64,000 nt of DNA from Planctomycetota bacterium (GTDB lineage Bacteria > Planctomycetota > Planctomycetia > Planctomycetales > Planctomycetaceae): positions 62,001 through 126,000 of the forward strand of contig JACTNB010000021.1 of assembly GCA_014584345.1 (NCBI GenBank), given 5' to 3'. The position numbers and the translations under genes are program-made. The notes below the pieces were generated by a model. It saw only the letters and a list, made by a program, of their open reading frames with translations. It searched no databases and was not told the origin of the DNA. This document shows positions 1-8,703 of the stretch, piece by piece (position 1 is the stretch's first letter; each line of letters opens with the position of its first letter).

Positions 1-1
1 A

Positions 2-103
2 GTCGAGTTGGCCACGACCGAATGCCGTCGCGCGGAGTTAGTCGAAGAAGAAGAGCCTGTCAGTCATCTATCCAGGCGTAAAACGCGGGGATGCGTGGCC
101 TGA
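2..103 (+). CDS. Possible C-terminal end of a gene entering from the left edge
   Basis: An open frame runs from the window edge to a TGA at 101-103 and encodes about 33 residues, acidic (a run of four Glu) and then basic. No start or family motif is visible. It is listed only because codon use looks similar to the neighbours and the frame ends cleanly before the repeat-containing gap. It could be chance. Confidence 0.35.
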   Translation, partial: VELATTECRRAELVEEEEPVSHLSRRKTRGCVA

Positions 104-412
104 TTACGCAGTGGCCTGATTTTTTCACAGGTGTGTGCAGCTCCTCCAATCTGACCGGGATTCCTTCGGTTTTTTGCCTTCCCGCGGCAACCGCCGACGA
201 TTCCCGACCCGAATCTGCTTCTTTCCGGCAAGACTCTTTGCGGAAGGAACTCCCGGTCAGATTGCTGCACCACCTTTTTTCTTGCGCCTCCGCGAAGTAT
301 TGACTCCCCGGTCCTGATCCGATGATCTCCTCGGTCGCATTGCGGGCCAGGCAGGCTTCGGGATAAGCTGGGTGCAGATTCTCAGCCGCCCTAGCCGTCC
401 GTGGAGTCCCCC
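104..412. other. Intergenic region with a direct repeat and a long imperfect inverted repeat
   Basis: No convincing gene lies here. An 11-bp direct repeat GTGGCCTGATT occurs at 95-105 and 111-121. A large imperfect inverted repeat occupies about 129-275 (separate entry). The promoter of the following oxidoreductase gene should lie between about 280 and 412, but no strong -35/-10 pair was recognised. Confidence 0.6.
129..275. repeat. Long imperfect inverted repeat
   Basis: AATCTGACCGGGA at 148-160 is matched by its exact reverse complement at 251-263. Pairing continues inward through TTCCTTC with a one-base bulge. It continues outward through GTGCAGC and AGGTG, interrupted by a 6-nt and a 2-nt insertion on the left arm. 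The arms are about 35-45 nt and are separated by about 80 nt. It may be a decayed mobile repeat or a structured 3' end of the gene to the left. Confidence 0.6.
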
Positions 413-1486
413 ATGCAAAGACGCCAGTTCCTCCAGGCGTGTGCCACCGCAACCGCCTGCACCGTTACGACAACGTATGCCAGATCCCCGGCGGAACGCA
501 TCAAAATGGGGCAAATCGGCACGAAGCACGCCCATGCGGGTGGGCAACTCAGCACGGCTCGACAGCTTTCCGACCTGTACGAGGTGGTTGGCGTGGTGGA
601 ACCCGATGATCAGCAATACGCCCGGATCGCGCAGCAGCCGACCTATCGCGATGTGCCACGATTAACGCTCGACCAACTCCTCGGCACTCCGGGGTTACAG
701 GTTGTCGCCGTCGAGACCGAAGTGCGCGACTTGCTTCGCACCGCTCGCATTTGTCTTGAAGCTGGCTTACATATCCATCTTGATAAACCTGCGGGTGAAT
801 CCTACGAGGAACTAGTTGCGCTACATCGCCTCGCCGAGGGGAAAAAACGTGTCATCCAGATGGGGTACATGTTCCGCTATAATCCCGGGTTTCAGTTTCT
901 GTTCGAGATTGCTCGCGAGGGATGGTTGGGAAACATCTTCGAAGTACACGGTGTCATGAGTAAAAAGATCGGCCCCGCCGAGCGAAGCCAACTGGCCGAA
1001 TATCCCGGAGGATCGATGTTCGAACTGGGATGCCACCTGATCGATCCCTTGTTTCACCTCCTGGGCACGCCGGATAACGTCGTCCCCTTCAACCGTGGCA
1101 CTCTGTCGGGCGACCCGCTGCTCGACAACATGCTGGCCGTCTTTGAATATCCCCGGGCGACGGCCACGATTCGCAGCAGCTTGCAGGAAGTCGACGGGGG
1201 ACGGCGCCGACAGTTTGTCGTGTGTGGCGACCAGGGGACCGTTGCGATTCGTCCTTTGGAGCCCCCGGTACTCGAATTGACTCTCGAAGCCCCCCGCGGC
1301 AATTTCCGCAAGGGAGCTCAACTGGTGAATCTCGCTCCCTCGGCAGGCCGTTACCACGGTGCCTGGATGGAATTGGCACGCGTGGTTCGCGGCGAAATCC
1401 CGTTTCCCTATTCTCATTCGCACGATCTTGCCGTGCAGCAGGCCGTGCTCGCCTCCAGTGAACTGCTTGCCTGGCAGACTTTATAG
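413..1486 (+). CDS. Gfo/Idh/MocA family oxidoreductase, Tat-exported type
   Basis: Predicted NAD(P)-dependent sugar or polyol oxidoreductase of 357 residues. The N terminus MQRRQFLQA resembles a twin-arginine signal. A Rossmann-type start (MGQIGTKHAHA) follows near residue 27. HLDKPAG matches the family's EKP-type cofactor/catalytic motif, and ELGCHLIDPLFHL fits the G-x3-D-x3-H active-site helix. An in-frame GTG at 401 could add four residues, but the ATG at 413 places the RR motif at the usual position. The PAS-AraC regulator follows 93 nt downstream on the same strand. Planctomycetes carry many such paralogues, so the substrate cannot be told. Confidence 0.88.
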   Translation: MQRRQFLQACATATACTVTTTYARSPAERIKMGQIGTKHAHAGGQLSTARQLSDLYEVVGVVEPDDQQYARIAQQPTYRDVPRLTLDQLLGTPGLQVVAVETEVRDLLRTARICLEAGLHIHLDKPAGESYEELVALHRLAEGKKRVIQMGYMFRYNPGFQFLFEIAREGWLGNIFEVHGVMSKKIGPAERSQLAEYPGGSMFELGCHLIDPLFHLLGTPDNVVPFNRGTLSGDPLLDNMLAVFEYPRATATIRSSLQEVDGGRRRQFVVCGDQGTVAIRPLEPPVLELTLEAPRGNFRKGAQLVNLAPSAGRYHGAWMELARVVRGEIPFPYSHSHDLAVQQAVLASSELLAWQTL

Positions 1487-1579
1487 GGTACCTCGAAGGG
1501 GCTACTCGATCTCTCTGGCCCGGGTAGCTTCTCGTAGCCCCCTCTTGTGAGTCCCGTCTGCTTTTTGTATGTTTGCTGC

Positions 1580-2356
1580 ATGGCAAGTCTCGAAACGTCA
1601 TGCGAACAGCGGCAGCACGCGTTCTTCCAGGATCTGGAATCGCCGCTTATGTTGCTGGAATTGTTTGAATTTCTCCCGAATGTCTATTTGTACGTGAAAG
1701 ACCGGGAGGGGAAGTTTCTCCGGGTGAATCGCTTTGCCTGCCAGATTCTGGGAGTGGCGTGTGAAAGGGAGGTCGTCGGGAAAAACGATTTTGACTTCTT
1801 CCCCCCGGCGATTGCCAGCCAGTATGTCGAAGAAGATCACCGCGTTCTGGCCAGCGGGAGCCCGCTGCTCGATCAAGTCTGGCTGGTGCCCGGGGGGGAT
1901 GGCTTTCCCCGGTGGTATCTGTGTAACAAAATCCCACTGCGCAATCTGGCGGGGGAGATCTGTGGCCTGGCGGGCATCAAGCGGCCCTACGAGCATTCCG
2001 TGGCGGCCGCAACGGGATATTCCCGGCTGCTGAAAGTCGTAGAGTTTGTCACGGAACGCTTTTGCGAGCCGATGGAAGTCAGCGACATGGCCGCCCACGT
2101 GGGACTCTCCACCAGCCAGTTGCAACGGGAATTCTCACGCCTCTTCGGAATTTCCCCGATACGGTACTTGCGGGAAATCCGCATCGGCGTTGCCAGAAGA
2201 CTGCTCGAAACCAGCGATTACAGCCTGGCCAAGATTGCCGCCGATTGCGGGTTCTACGACCAGAGCCATTTCAGCAGGCAGTTCAAGGAGTCGACCGGCT
2301 TGGCCCCATTGGCCTACCGAAAACGCTATCAACCGACGCGATCCACACGCCAGTAA
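1580..2356 (+). CDS. PAS domain-containing AraC/XylS-family transcriptional regulator
   Basis: 258-residue DNA-binding regulator. Residues about 25-140 form a PAS/PAC domain (LPNVYLYVKDREGKFLRVN, VVGKNDFDFFP, and a PAC-like GLAGIKRPYE). Residues about 155-258 form a two-HTH AraC domain (MAAHVGLSTSQLQREFSRLFG; LAKIAADCGFYDQSHFSRQFK). A sensory PAS in place of the usual cupin arm suggests it responds to a small ligand or redox cue; this is inference. The ATG at 1580 is preferred to the GTG at 1547, since the 11 extra residues do not look like part of the domain. It converges on the GH88-like gene, which ends 57 nt away, and may control the surrounding carbohydrate genes. Confidence 0.88.
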   Translation: MASLETSCEQRQHAFFQDLESPLMLLELFEFLPNVYLYVKDREGKFLRVNRFACQILGVACEREVVGKNDFDFFPPAIASQYVEEDHRVLASGSPLLDQVWLVPGGDGFPRWYLCNKIPLRNLAGEICGLAGIKRPYEHSVAAATGYSRLLKVVEFVTERFCEPMEVSDMAAHVGLSTSQLQREFSRLFGISPIRYLREIRIGVARRLLETSDYSLAKIAADCGFYDQSHFSRQFKESTGLAPLAYRKRYQPTRSTRQ

Positions 2357-2412
2357 TGTCTCCCTGACCAATTCCGACTGCTATTTCCACGGCTATTCAC
2401 CCGGAATCGGCC

Positions 2413-4074
2413 TTAGTGGAGGGCCATTTCCGTCGCCACCAGCATCGCCATGGCTCCGCCTCGGTCGTCTCGCCCCAGAATCGCCGTGCGGTGGAAATAG
2501 TCCTGCAGACTTCGCTGTTTGCCCGTCCCCGTGCAGATATCCACAATCGTACCCTGCGGGCCGACTCGCTGGCGAATCGCGGGCCAAGAACGCGCGATAA
2601 CGGGGGCATACGTCGCTCGGTCCAGCCAGCCCTCGCGAATCCCTCGCGCCATCGCGTACGTAATCATGCAGGTACACGAAAACTCACGATACGATTCCGG
2701 ATGATCAACCACCTGGTGCCACATACCGCTCGCATCCTGATACGGAATCAGGGCCTGCATATGGGCCTGAAAGGCACGTTGCACCTCCGCTCGTTCCGCT
2801 GCCTCGGCTGGCAGGTATTCCAGGCACAAGGCCAGCCCCAGGGCCGGGAACCCGTTCCCACGCCCCCAGGCGGCTTCGTCCAGGGGTGAATGGCGATATA
2901 ACCCATCTTCACGCAGACAGAGCTTCTGCATGAAACGCAGATGACGCAGCATCATTCCGTAATACTTGCGTTCTCCCGTCAATCGACCTGCCGCAGCCAG
3001 GATCGGGCACCCCATGAAAACGGAGTCACTCATCTCCGTATGAAACGGCATCGCCTCGAGCGGTCGACCTTGTCCGTCAAATCCCAGATCGGCCGCCTCG
3101 CGCACCTTATTCACATAACGCGCGTCGTTCGTCGCCTTGGCCAGTTCCGCAAAAATCAGGTGACCGGAGAGATGACTGGAACTCGGTTTCTCCGGCAAGG
3201 AAGGCTTTTGTTTCTCTACATAAGGGGCCACAATCCGTTCCACGTCTCGCAGGGTTTTCGTTTCCCCTTGTTGTGCTCCCAGACGCACCCGCGCCATTAT
3301 GGCAACCGCTGGAATATACACCACGGAATCCAGGTTTTTCCCGTACGTCTGGCTCAACTCCTCGGTCAGCTCGACTGCGGAACGCTGACGCCGACGTTCC
3401 AGTTCCGACCGGGCAGGGGAGGGGATCGTCGAGACCGCCCTCAGTACCGACCGGACTTGTTGACTCAGGTGCTCCGGCGAAGTTTCCAGGACAACGGCCG
3501 GGATTGCGCCTGTTTCAATTGCTTGCCCGTCCGCCAGTGCTCTTGCCAGGCTGGCTGCGGGTGGGGAATTCGCGGACTTTGCTCGCAACGCCTCGAATTG
3601 AGGTAGCCTGACATCGGGCACCAGCAGCTGCTCCCCCTTGCCACCTTGTACAATAATCACCAGATCGGGGCCGAACTGGCTCAGCCACCGCCAGAGATAC
3701 TGGGCTTCTACTTGTGCCTTGTCGCTGTAAAACGTTCCCGTGGGCGGAAAAGTCGCGGTCGGACTCTCCAACAGCGCGGAAGAGACGAATACCGCCGAAA
3801 GACTAATTTTTCCCGCAGTCGTCCCCCGCGCTCCCGGGCGGAGTTCCCATTCCTCGCACACAGCCGCGCACGCCTGTTGCCATTCTCGGGAACTTGGGCC
3901 AATCAGCACGATTCGTTGCCTTAAGCCCTGATCGGTAAAAGCATCCTCGGCGACGCGGGCCTTCAGTATCGCCCCCGCGCCGTCCATGCCGATCGGAATC
4001 TCCCGGATTTCCGCACCCATTAACGGAGCGGGGAAACACAGGCAGAGCAAAATGGCAAAACGCAGGGCGGTCAT
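2413..4074 (-). CDS. Secreted glycoside hydrolase family 88/105-like protein with an N-terminal extra domain
   Basis: 553 residues. A signal peptide (MTALRFAILLCLCFPAPLMGA) fixes the start at 4074; the longer frame to 4278 overlaps the next gene and looks non-coding. The C-terminal half, from about residue 270, looks like an (alpha/alpha)6-barrel unsaturated glycuronyl hydrolase: HTEMSDSVFMGCPILAAAG contains the candidate catalytic Asp, followed by AAWGRGNGFPALG and SGMWHQVVDHPESYREFS. Such enzymes remove unsaturated uronic acids from oligosaccharides released by polysaccharide lyases. The first about 240 mature residues are a separate alpha/beta-looking domain (VVLETSPEHLSQQV and similar) that I do not recognise. 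The alpha/beta hydrolase gene lies 46 nt upstream on the same strand, so co-transcription is likely. Confidence 0.82.
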   Translation of the reverse strand: MTALRFAILLCLCFPAPLMGAEIREIPIGMDGAGAILKARVAEDAFTDQGLRQRIVLIGPSSREWQQACAAVCEEWELRPGARGTTAGKISLSAVFVSSALLESPTATFPPTGTFYSDKAQVEAQYLWRWLSQFGPDLVIIVQGGKGEQLLVPDVRLPQFEALRAKSANSPPAASLARALADGQAIETGAIPAVVLETSPEHLSQQVRSVLRAVSTIPSPARSELERRRQRSAVELTEELSQTYGKNLDSVVYIPAVAIMARVRLGAQQGETKTLRDVERIVAPYVEKQKPSLPEKPSSSHLSGHLIFAELAKATNDARYVNKVREAADLGFDGQGRPLEAMPFHTEMSDSVFMGCPILAAAGRLTGERKYYGMMLRHLRFMQKLCLREDGLYRHSPLDEAAWGRGNGFPALGLALCLEYLPAEAAERAEVQRAFQAHMQALIPYQDASGMWHQVVDHPESYREFSCTCMITYAMARGIREGWLDRATYAPVIARSWPAIRQRVGPQGTIVDICTGTGKQRSLQDYFHRTAILGRDDRGGAMAMLVATEMALH

Positions 4075-4120
4075 GCAGGGTTCCCCATATTCGTGGTTTA
4101 TCGATGCGAGGAGTGCGGGA

Positions 4121-5191
4121 TTATCGTTGTTCCTTGTTGCACCCGGGGTCCATCGGGACCGCCTCGCCTGTCTGGTTGATCGGGTGCGTGAACAGATAAC
4201 GCCACACCGCTTCGTGCACGAATTTGCCGTCCGCGTCCTTGCAGGCCGAACCCCCTGGTTGCACACAACTGTGGGCACGCCTGGCGTCGTTGTTCACATC
4301 GCAGGTCGTGATTAAACGTCGCGTATTCCCAAACGGCGCCGAGACTTCGTCGACGTTCACGATCGGCCCATGTTCGTGCAGTCCGAGCAATTCCCACGAG
4401 CGGCAGTAATGGTCTGCCTTCCAACCGTCATCCAGCACATGGCTGAAACCGAAATAACGATTGGTGGGTGTGGCGGAGGGGAGTTTTTGCCAGACTTGGT
4501 ACTGATCGCGGGGGCCACAGAACATCACGACACGGGCCACGCGCTGATGCACAGCGAAGCGGGCAGCCGTCGTCGATCCATGGGAACTCCCCGCCAGCAC
4601 CACGCGATCCCATCGCACATTATTGCCATCGACAGTCAGATAATGATTCCAACCCGCCTGCGGATTCTGCTTCGCGAGGTAGCGCAAAAAGACTCGCGTC
4701 CGTTCCTTCATCCCATCCGGCAGCGGGATCTCCACCTGATCGCTAAAATCCTCCCCCGTGGCCGCTTCGAGACGCACATTTCCCCTGCACATTTCCCCCA
4801 CCGGCTTTTCCAGGCAGACCTTGTCGAACCAGCGATTCGCATAATGCACCTGGATCGCATGGAACCCGTAATCCGCCAGGCGATCGAACAACGCGGTATT
4901 GTGCCCCATCAGCCAGATAACGAGTTCGCCGCGGGGGGCAACCCGCGTGTCGACAATCGCGTTTTCTACGTCTTGCGGTTTGCCATCGGCTTCGAATACA
5001 AACCCGATTTCGGGATGTTCCTTCGCACGCGGGTCAAGCTGGCTGGCCCGGGCCGAAATCTGATAACGCTGAGGTTGGCGATCTCGATAACGCAAGGCCT
5101 GCGCGGATACCTCCACGGTCGTCAGCAGCAACAAGAGAGCCATGGAACAAAACAGTACCGGACGGCCTGCGGGGAGCGTATTCATCGACAT
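4121..5191 (-). CDS. Secreted alpha/beta-hydrolase-fold protein
   Basis: 356 residues with a signal peptide ending near VEVSAQA. VVLAGSSHGSTTAARFA contains a G-x-S-x-G nucleophile elbow, and the protein has an alpha/beta-hydrolase strand/helix rhythm. A C-terminal HEAVWRYLFTHP could supply the catalytic His. It resembles the BPSS1187-type hydrolase-like group; this is a low-confidence recollection. Start codons at 5191 and 5185 are both possible. It sits directly upstream of the GH88/105-like gene, so a role in carbohydrate ester or polysaccharide breakdown is plausible but unproven. Confidence 0.75.
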   Translation of the reverse strand: MSMNTLPAGRPVLFCSMALLLLLTTVEVSAQALRYRDRQPQRYQISARASQLDPRAKEHPEIGFVFEADGKPQDVENAIVDTRVAPRGELVIWLMGHNTALFDRLADYGFHAIQVHYANRWFDKVCLEKPVGEMCRGNVRLEAATGEDFSDQVEIPLPDGMKERTRVFLRYLAKQNPQAGWNHYLTVDGNNVRWDRVVLAGSSHGSTTAARFAVHQRVARVVMFCGPRDQYQVWQKLPSATPTNRYFGFSHVLDDGWKADHYCRSWELLGLHEHGPIVNVDEVSAPFGNTRRLITTCDVNNDARRAHSCVQPGGSACKDADGKFVHEAVWRYLFTHPINQTGEAVPMDPGCNKEQR

Positions 5192-5447
5192 GGAGCATGG
5201 TCTTTCTGGGGCGGTGCCCGTTCACGGCTTGAGGTTTGTCACTTTTCGATGACACCCGTGGATCTCTGCCAGGCTTCGGGCAACGGCAGTTTGATGATGC
5301 CGTTGTTTTGCTGGCCTCGGTTCAAGCGTGATCAAGCGACGTGCATCGACTTGAATCTGTCAACGCCGTATGTTCGCGGATGCAATACCCATTTGCAATC
5401 GATTCGCCGTCGACTTCGCAGGTCACCCCGGAAACCATGAAGTGGAA

Positions 5448-6692
5448 TCACTGACTGAAGGACTTTGAACCTTGTGGGCTACCGCCGATGCGACGCCCCT
5501 GAGGCAGCGGGCGTCCTGCCACCTGATATCCCATCAGATGGGCAATTTTGGTCAAGTCCTGATACAACTCGAAGCTGTCGGGATACACCCAGAACGTGAT
5601 GGTATCGTCCAGCGAACAACGATTCAGTGTCGACCGGAACAGCGAGTTGGGCTGTATTGCCTGTTCCAGGGACTCGGCATAACTACGGCTGTTCGGTATT
5701 AACTCCCAGCGGTCGATCACCACGCGAAACGTACCTGTTCCGCCGGAAAGTTCATCCACCAGCGAGCCCCGTTGACGCGAGACCTTGTACTCCAGCGAAT
5801 ACCCTTCCACCGGCCCGACGATCCCTTCATGCTTATCGTATCTGGCGATCCAATCGGCCCAACGGTCCACTTTATTCTTCAACTGCAGCATCAATTCATC
5901 CAGCGGAATAAAGCTGACTTTTCCTTCCCGTACTTCAAAATGCCACTCGTGCCCCGCAACCTGCTTGCTCACCGGGACCATGGTATGGCGCAGTGATTCC
6001 GCCGGTTGCGACGCGCGTTGAACCAGCACCAGTTGTTCGTCGAGATTGGCTCTTTCCCTCAGGAGCCTTGCCAGTTGAGTCGTGTGCTCTCCCTGTTGTT
6101 TTGAAATCGCATCGGCACGCTGCCGCAGGGAATCCGTTTCCTGAGTCGTGGTTTGCAGTAAACGCGAAAGTTCTTCCAGTTCCCCATGGACCTGGGCCAT
6201 TTGCTTCTGCTGCTCGTGCTGCAAATTCCGCGATTCCTGAATTTGCTGTTGCAGACGCTGCCATTCCGCAATGGCGTTCGGATCGGGTCCTGAACGAAGC
6301 GGTTGTGACGTCCCCAGGTGTCTCTCGAAATCGATTTGTGGTTGACGCTCGTAGGCTTCCCTCCGGGCAGACTCCTCCAGATGAGCCTGTTCCTGTTCGA
6401 TTTCTGCCTCCGTTGCCGCCGCTTCCGCTAAGGCGATCCTCTCGGCCATCGGTTCTGCATCGAATACGGATGGGGGCAATTCTTCGGGGGGAGGTTCTTG
6501 GAGTATGGCATCGTGAGCCTCGGCGGGCGACGCGGTTACTGTCGTCTGTTCTTCAAGCAACGGAGTCTGACTCATCCGAACTCCCGCGATGACGATCAGA
6601 ATGATCAGAATCCCCACGATATTCGCCACGATATCCAAGAAGGAATCGGAGCCGAACTCGCCAGCATCGCGTTGCTTTCTCGATCGAGACAT
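5448..6692 (-). CDS. TolR/ExbD-like single-pass membrane protein with coiled coil
   Basis: 414 residues. A short cytoplasmic head (MSRSRKQRDAGEFGSDSF) is followed by one membrane helix (about residues 19-40, LDIVANIVGILIILIVIAG). Next come an acidic stretch, a Gln/Glu-rich coiled coil (about 90-225) and a C-terminal domain of about 170 residues beginning at WHFEVREGKVSFIP. The head and helix resemble ExbD/TolR, but the protein is roughly three times the usual 140-150 residues. It is the last gene of a three-gene minus-strand operon with the ExbB/TolQ-like channel; the gap to the preceding gene is 33 nt. It probably couples proton flow to envelope work; the cargo is unknown. Confidence 0.8.
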   Translation of the reverse strand: MSRSRKQRDAGEFGSDSFLDIVANIVGILIILIVIAGVRMSQTPLLEEQTTVTASPAEAHDAILQEPPPEELPPSVFDAEPMAERIALAEAAATEAEIEQEQAHLEESARREAYERQPQIDFERHLGTSQPLRSGPDPNAIAEWQRLQQQIQESRNLQHEQQKQMAQVHGELEELSRLLQTTTQETDSLRQRADAISKQQGEHTTQLARLLRERANLDEQLVLVQRASQPAESLRHTMVPVSKQVAGHEWHFEVREGKVSFIPLDELMLQLKNKVDRWADWIARYDKHEGIVGPVEGYSLEYKVSRQRGSLVDELSGGTGTFRVVIDRWELIPNSRSYAESLEQAIQPNSLFRSTLNRCSLDDTITFWVYPDSFELYQDLTKIAHLMGYQVAGRPLPQGRRIGGSPQGSKSFSQ

Positions 6693-6725
6693 TGTTGATC
6701 TCTTCCCGCACCCGTAGCGTGTCCG

Positions 6726-8636
6726 CTATTCAAAAATGGTATCCTTGCGCCCGGGAGAATTTCCCAGGATCAAGGTCGCCCTGGTTTTCAGATCCCACTC
6801 TTCGGCCAGATTTTCCAGGCGGTAGGCCATCAGTGTTCCCCCTGGCGCAACCTGCAGATTCAGGACGGGCTGCCATTCAATTCCTTCCGGAGGGGGGCCC
6901 CAGGTTTCTTGTTCCCGTTCCAGGGCTCCCCATAGCACTCGTTGCAGGTCGGCGGGAGAAACATCTTCTCGCCAGCGTTCAAAGGCCTGTTTCCCCACTT
7001 GAATTCCATCCAGATACACTTTGACGGCAATCGGCTGCTCGATATAAATTCCCCGCGAGGCGGAACCCGAGGTTCCATTTCCGATTCCTCCGCCATTTCC
7101 CCGGGAGTTTGTTGATTGCCAGTTCCTCGCCGTGCCTGCGGAACTGTCTCTGGTACCGGCAGGTTGCGGAGGCGTAGGGACGGGCTTGCCTGCCATCAGG
7201 GGCACGGGAACGCCCGAGGCCGGTTCCGTCAGGGCAGGGGGAGTCGCCTCGCTGGCGGGAATCCGGCGGGTTGCCGTGCCAGGATTCTCGGCCTGCCCAG
7301 AGGGTGCACTGGATCCGCGGGCCTCCCCACGCGGGAATTCGCCGCGTGGGAGTGGAGCCGGAGGTGTGCCTGGGCCTGCGGAGCGGATCGGTCCCGAACG
7401 CGTCCCCGCGGTCTTCGACGATGGGGCGACAGTGGATTCGAGGGGGCGGCGAGAGGAAAAATCACGTGGTTGAGTGCGGGTCGCCTCGGCCTGCTGGTGC
7501 ATTTTGGCAAAGCGGGAGGGCGTTTGGCCCGACTGTCGCCGTGCCTCCTCGAGCGCCTCCAGAAGAATGGCGCGCGCCTCGGGATCCGCCTTCCCCAGAT
7601 ACAGTTCGCGATCTTGGGCAATCAACTCGTAGCCGAACGGAATGCGATGCACCGTGAGAATCTGACCGCAGCCATAGAACTCCTTAATCCCGTTCGGTCG
7701 CGCGATCATCAGCACATAGGGTTCGAGCGAATCCTGCTGTTTCTTGTTCCTGTGGGCCGCCAAGGCACGCACGGCGTAGGCCAACGGACTGCTTTCCGCG
7801 GGATACTCTTCCAACTCATGCGTGGAGAGGGCAACGCCTTCGGGGTGAAAAATCACTTCGCCTGACGTGCATTCGATGAAGATTGGCTGCCTGCGGATGC
7901 CTGCGGGGCCATCGTAAGTGACGATTTCCAACTTATTCTGCCGCTCTTCGCTGGCCGTTCGCGCCCCCTGCAATTCCCGGGACTTCCGGGAAATATCGGC
8001 CTCCACCGTGGAAATCTCCTGCTGCCGCGACTGATTCTCGGCAAGGTATTTCGCCGATTCCTGTTCAGCCTGTTTTTTCAAACTTGCCTGCTGGGCAAGC
8101 CGATCGACGATCTCCTTGAGCCTCGCCTGCTCCTGTTGCTGTGATTGTCTAAGTTTTGCCAGTTCTTGAGCAAGCATTTCCCGTTCGCGCTGCCCATTTG
8201 CTATCTGTTTCCGGAGCATTTCCTCTTCCGCGATCACTTGCGGATCCCCATGCAACAGAGGACTGTAGGGAATTGCGTCGGGGAATTCCGGTTCCGGAAT
8301 ATCCGTTTGTTCCGCGACTTCCTCCGCTACCTCAAGCATTGGCGACACTTCGACAACGGACTCGAACGCAGGGGGTTCATCCCTCCACTCCGGTGGTTCT
8401 TCCGCCGGTATGGAGGGTTCGGGTTCCTGGGAACTCTCCGTTTCGAATGGCCCGCTTCCCGCCTCTGGCAGCGTGATTTCATCGGCAATTCGGGATGCAT
8501 GCGCCGCAGGTTCGGGCCGGACGTGACGGGTAATGATCAGCAGCAGCAGAATCAGGCTGCCCATCGCGCAGACAAGCACCGCCAGAAAGGGAAACAGGGA
8601 GACTGTTTGAGCAGGTTGCCGTTCTCGCCGGGGCAT
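6726..8636 (-). CDS. Large TolR/ExbD-like membrane protein with coiled coil and Pro/Gly/Ser-rich linker
   Basis: 636 residues. The N terminus MPRRERQPAQTVSLFPFLAVL leads into one membrane helix (about 12-36), as in ExbD-type partners. An acidic Pro/Glu region (about 45-130) and a coiled coil (about 145-235) follow. A compact domain starting near IVTYDGPAGIRRQPIFIEC comes next. A low-complexity Ser/Pro/Gly/Ala linker (about 380-540) precedes a C-terminal segment of about 95 residues. It lies between the channel gene and the 414-residue partner, with gaps of 67 and 33 nt. No enzyme motif is visible. A structural or force-transmitting envelope role is inferred. Confidence 0.78.
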   Translation of the reverse strand: MPRRERQPAQTVSLFPFLAVLVCAMGSLILLLLIITRHVRPEPAAHASRIADEITLPEAGSGPFETESSQEPEPSIPAEEPPEWRDEPPAFESVVEVSPMLEVAEEVAEQTDIPEPEFPDAIPYSPLLHGDPQVIAEEEMLRKQIANGQREREMLAQELAKLRQSQQQEQARLKEIVDRLAQQASLKKQAEQESAKYLAENQSRQQEISTVEADISRKSRELQGARTASEERQNKLEIVTYDGPAGIRRQPIFIECTSGEVIFHPEGVALSTHELEEYPAESSPLAYAVRALAAHRNKKQQDSLEPYVLMIARPNGIKEFYGCGQILTVHRIPFGYELIAQDRELYLGKADPEARAILLEALEEARRQSGQTPSRFAKMHQQAEATRTQPRDFSSRRPLESTVAPSSKTAGTRSGPIRSAGPGTPPAPLPRGEFPRGEARGSSAPSGQAENPGTATRRIPASEATPPALTEPASGVPVPLMAGKPVPTPPQPAGTRDSSAGTARNWQSTNSRGNGGGIGNGTSGSASRGIYIEQPIAVKVYLDGIQVGKQAFERWREDVSPADLQRVLWGALEREQETWGPPPEGIEWQPVLNLQVAPGGTLMAYRLENLAEEWDLKTRATLILGNSPGRKDTIFE

Positions 8637-8703
8637 CGATCAACCCATCAAGTTGCCAGGGAATATTCCGCATGGGTGCCACGCATGTCGCACTCCGTCC
8701 GTG

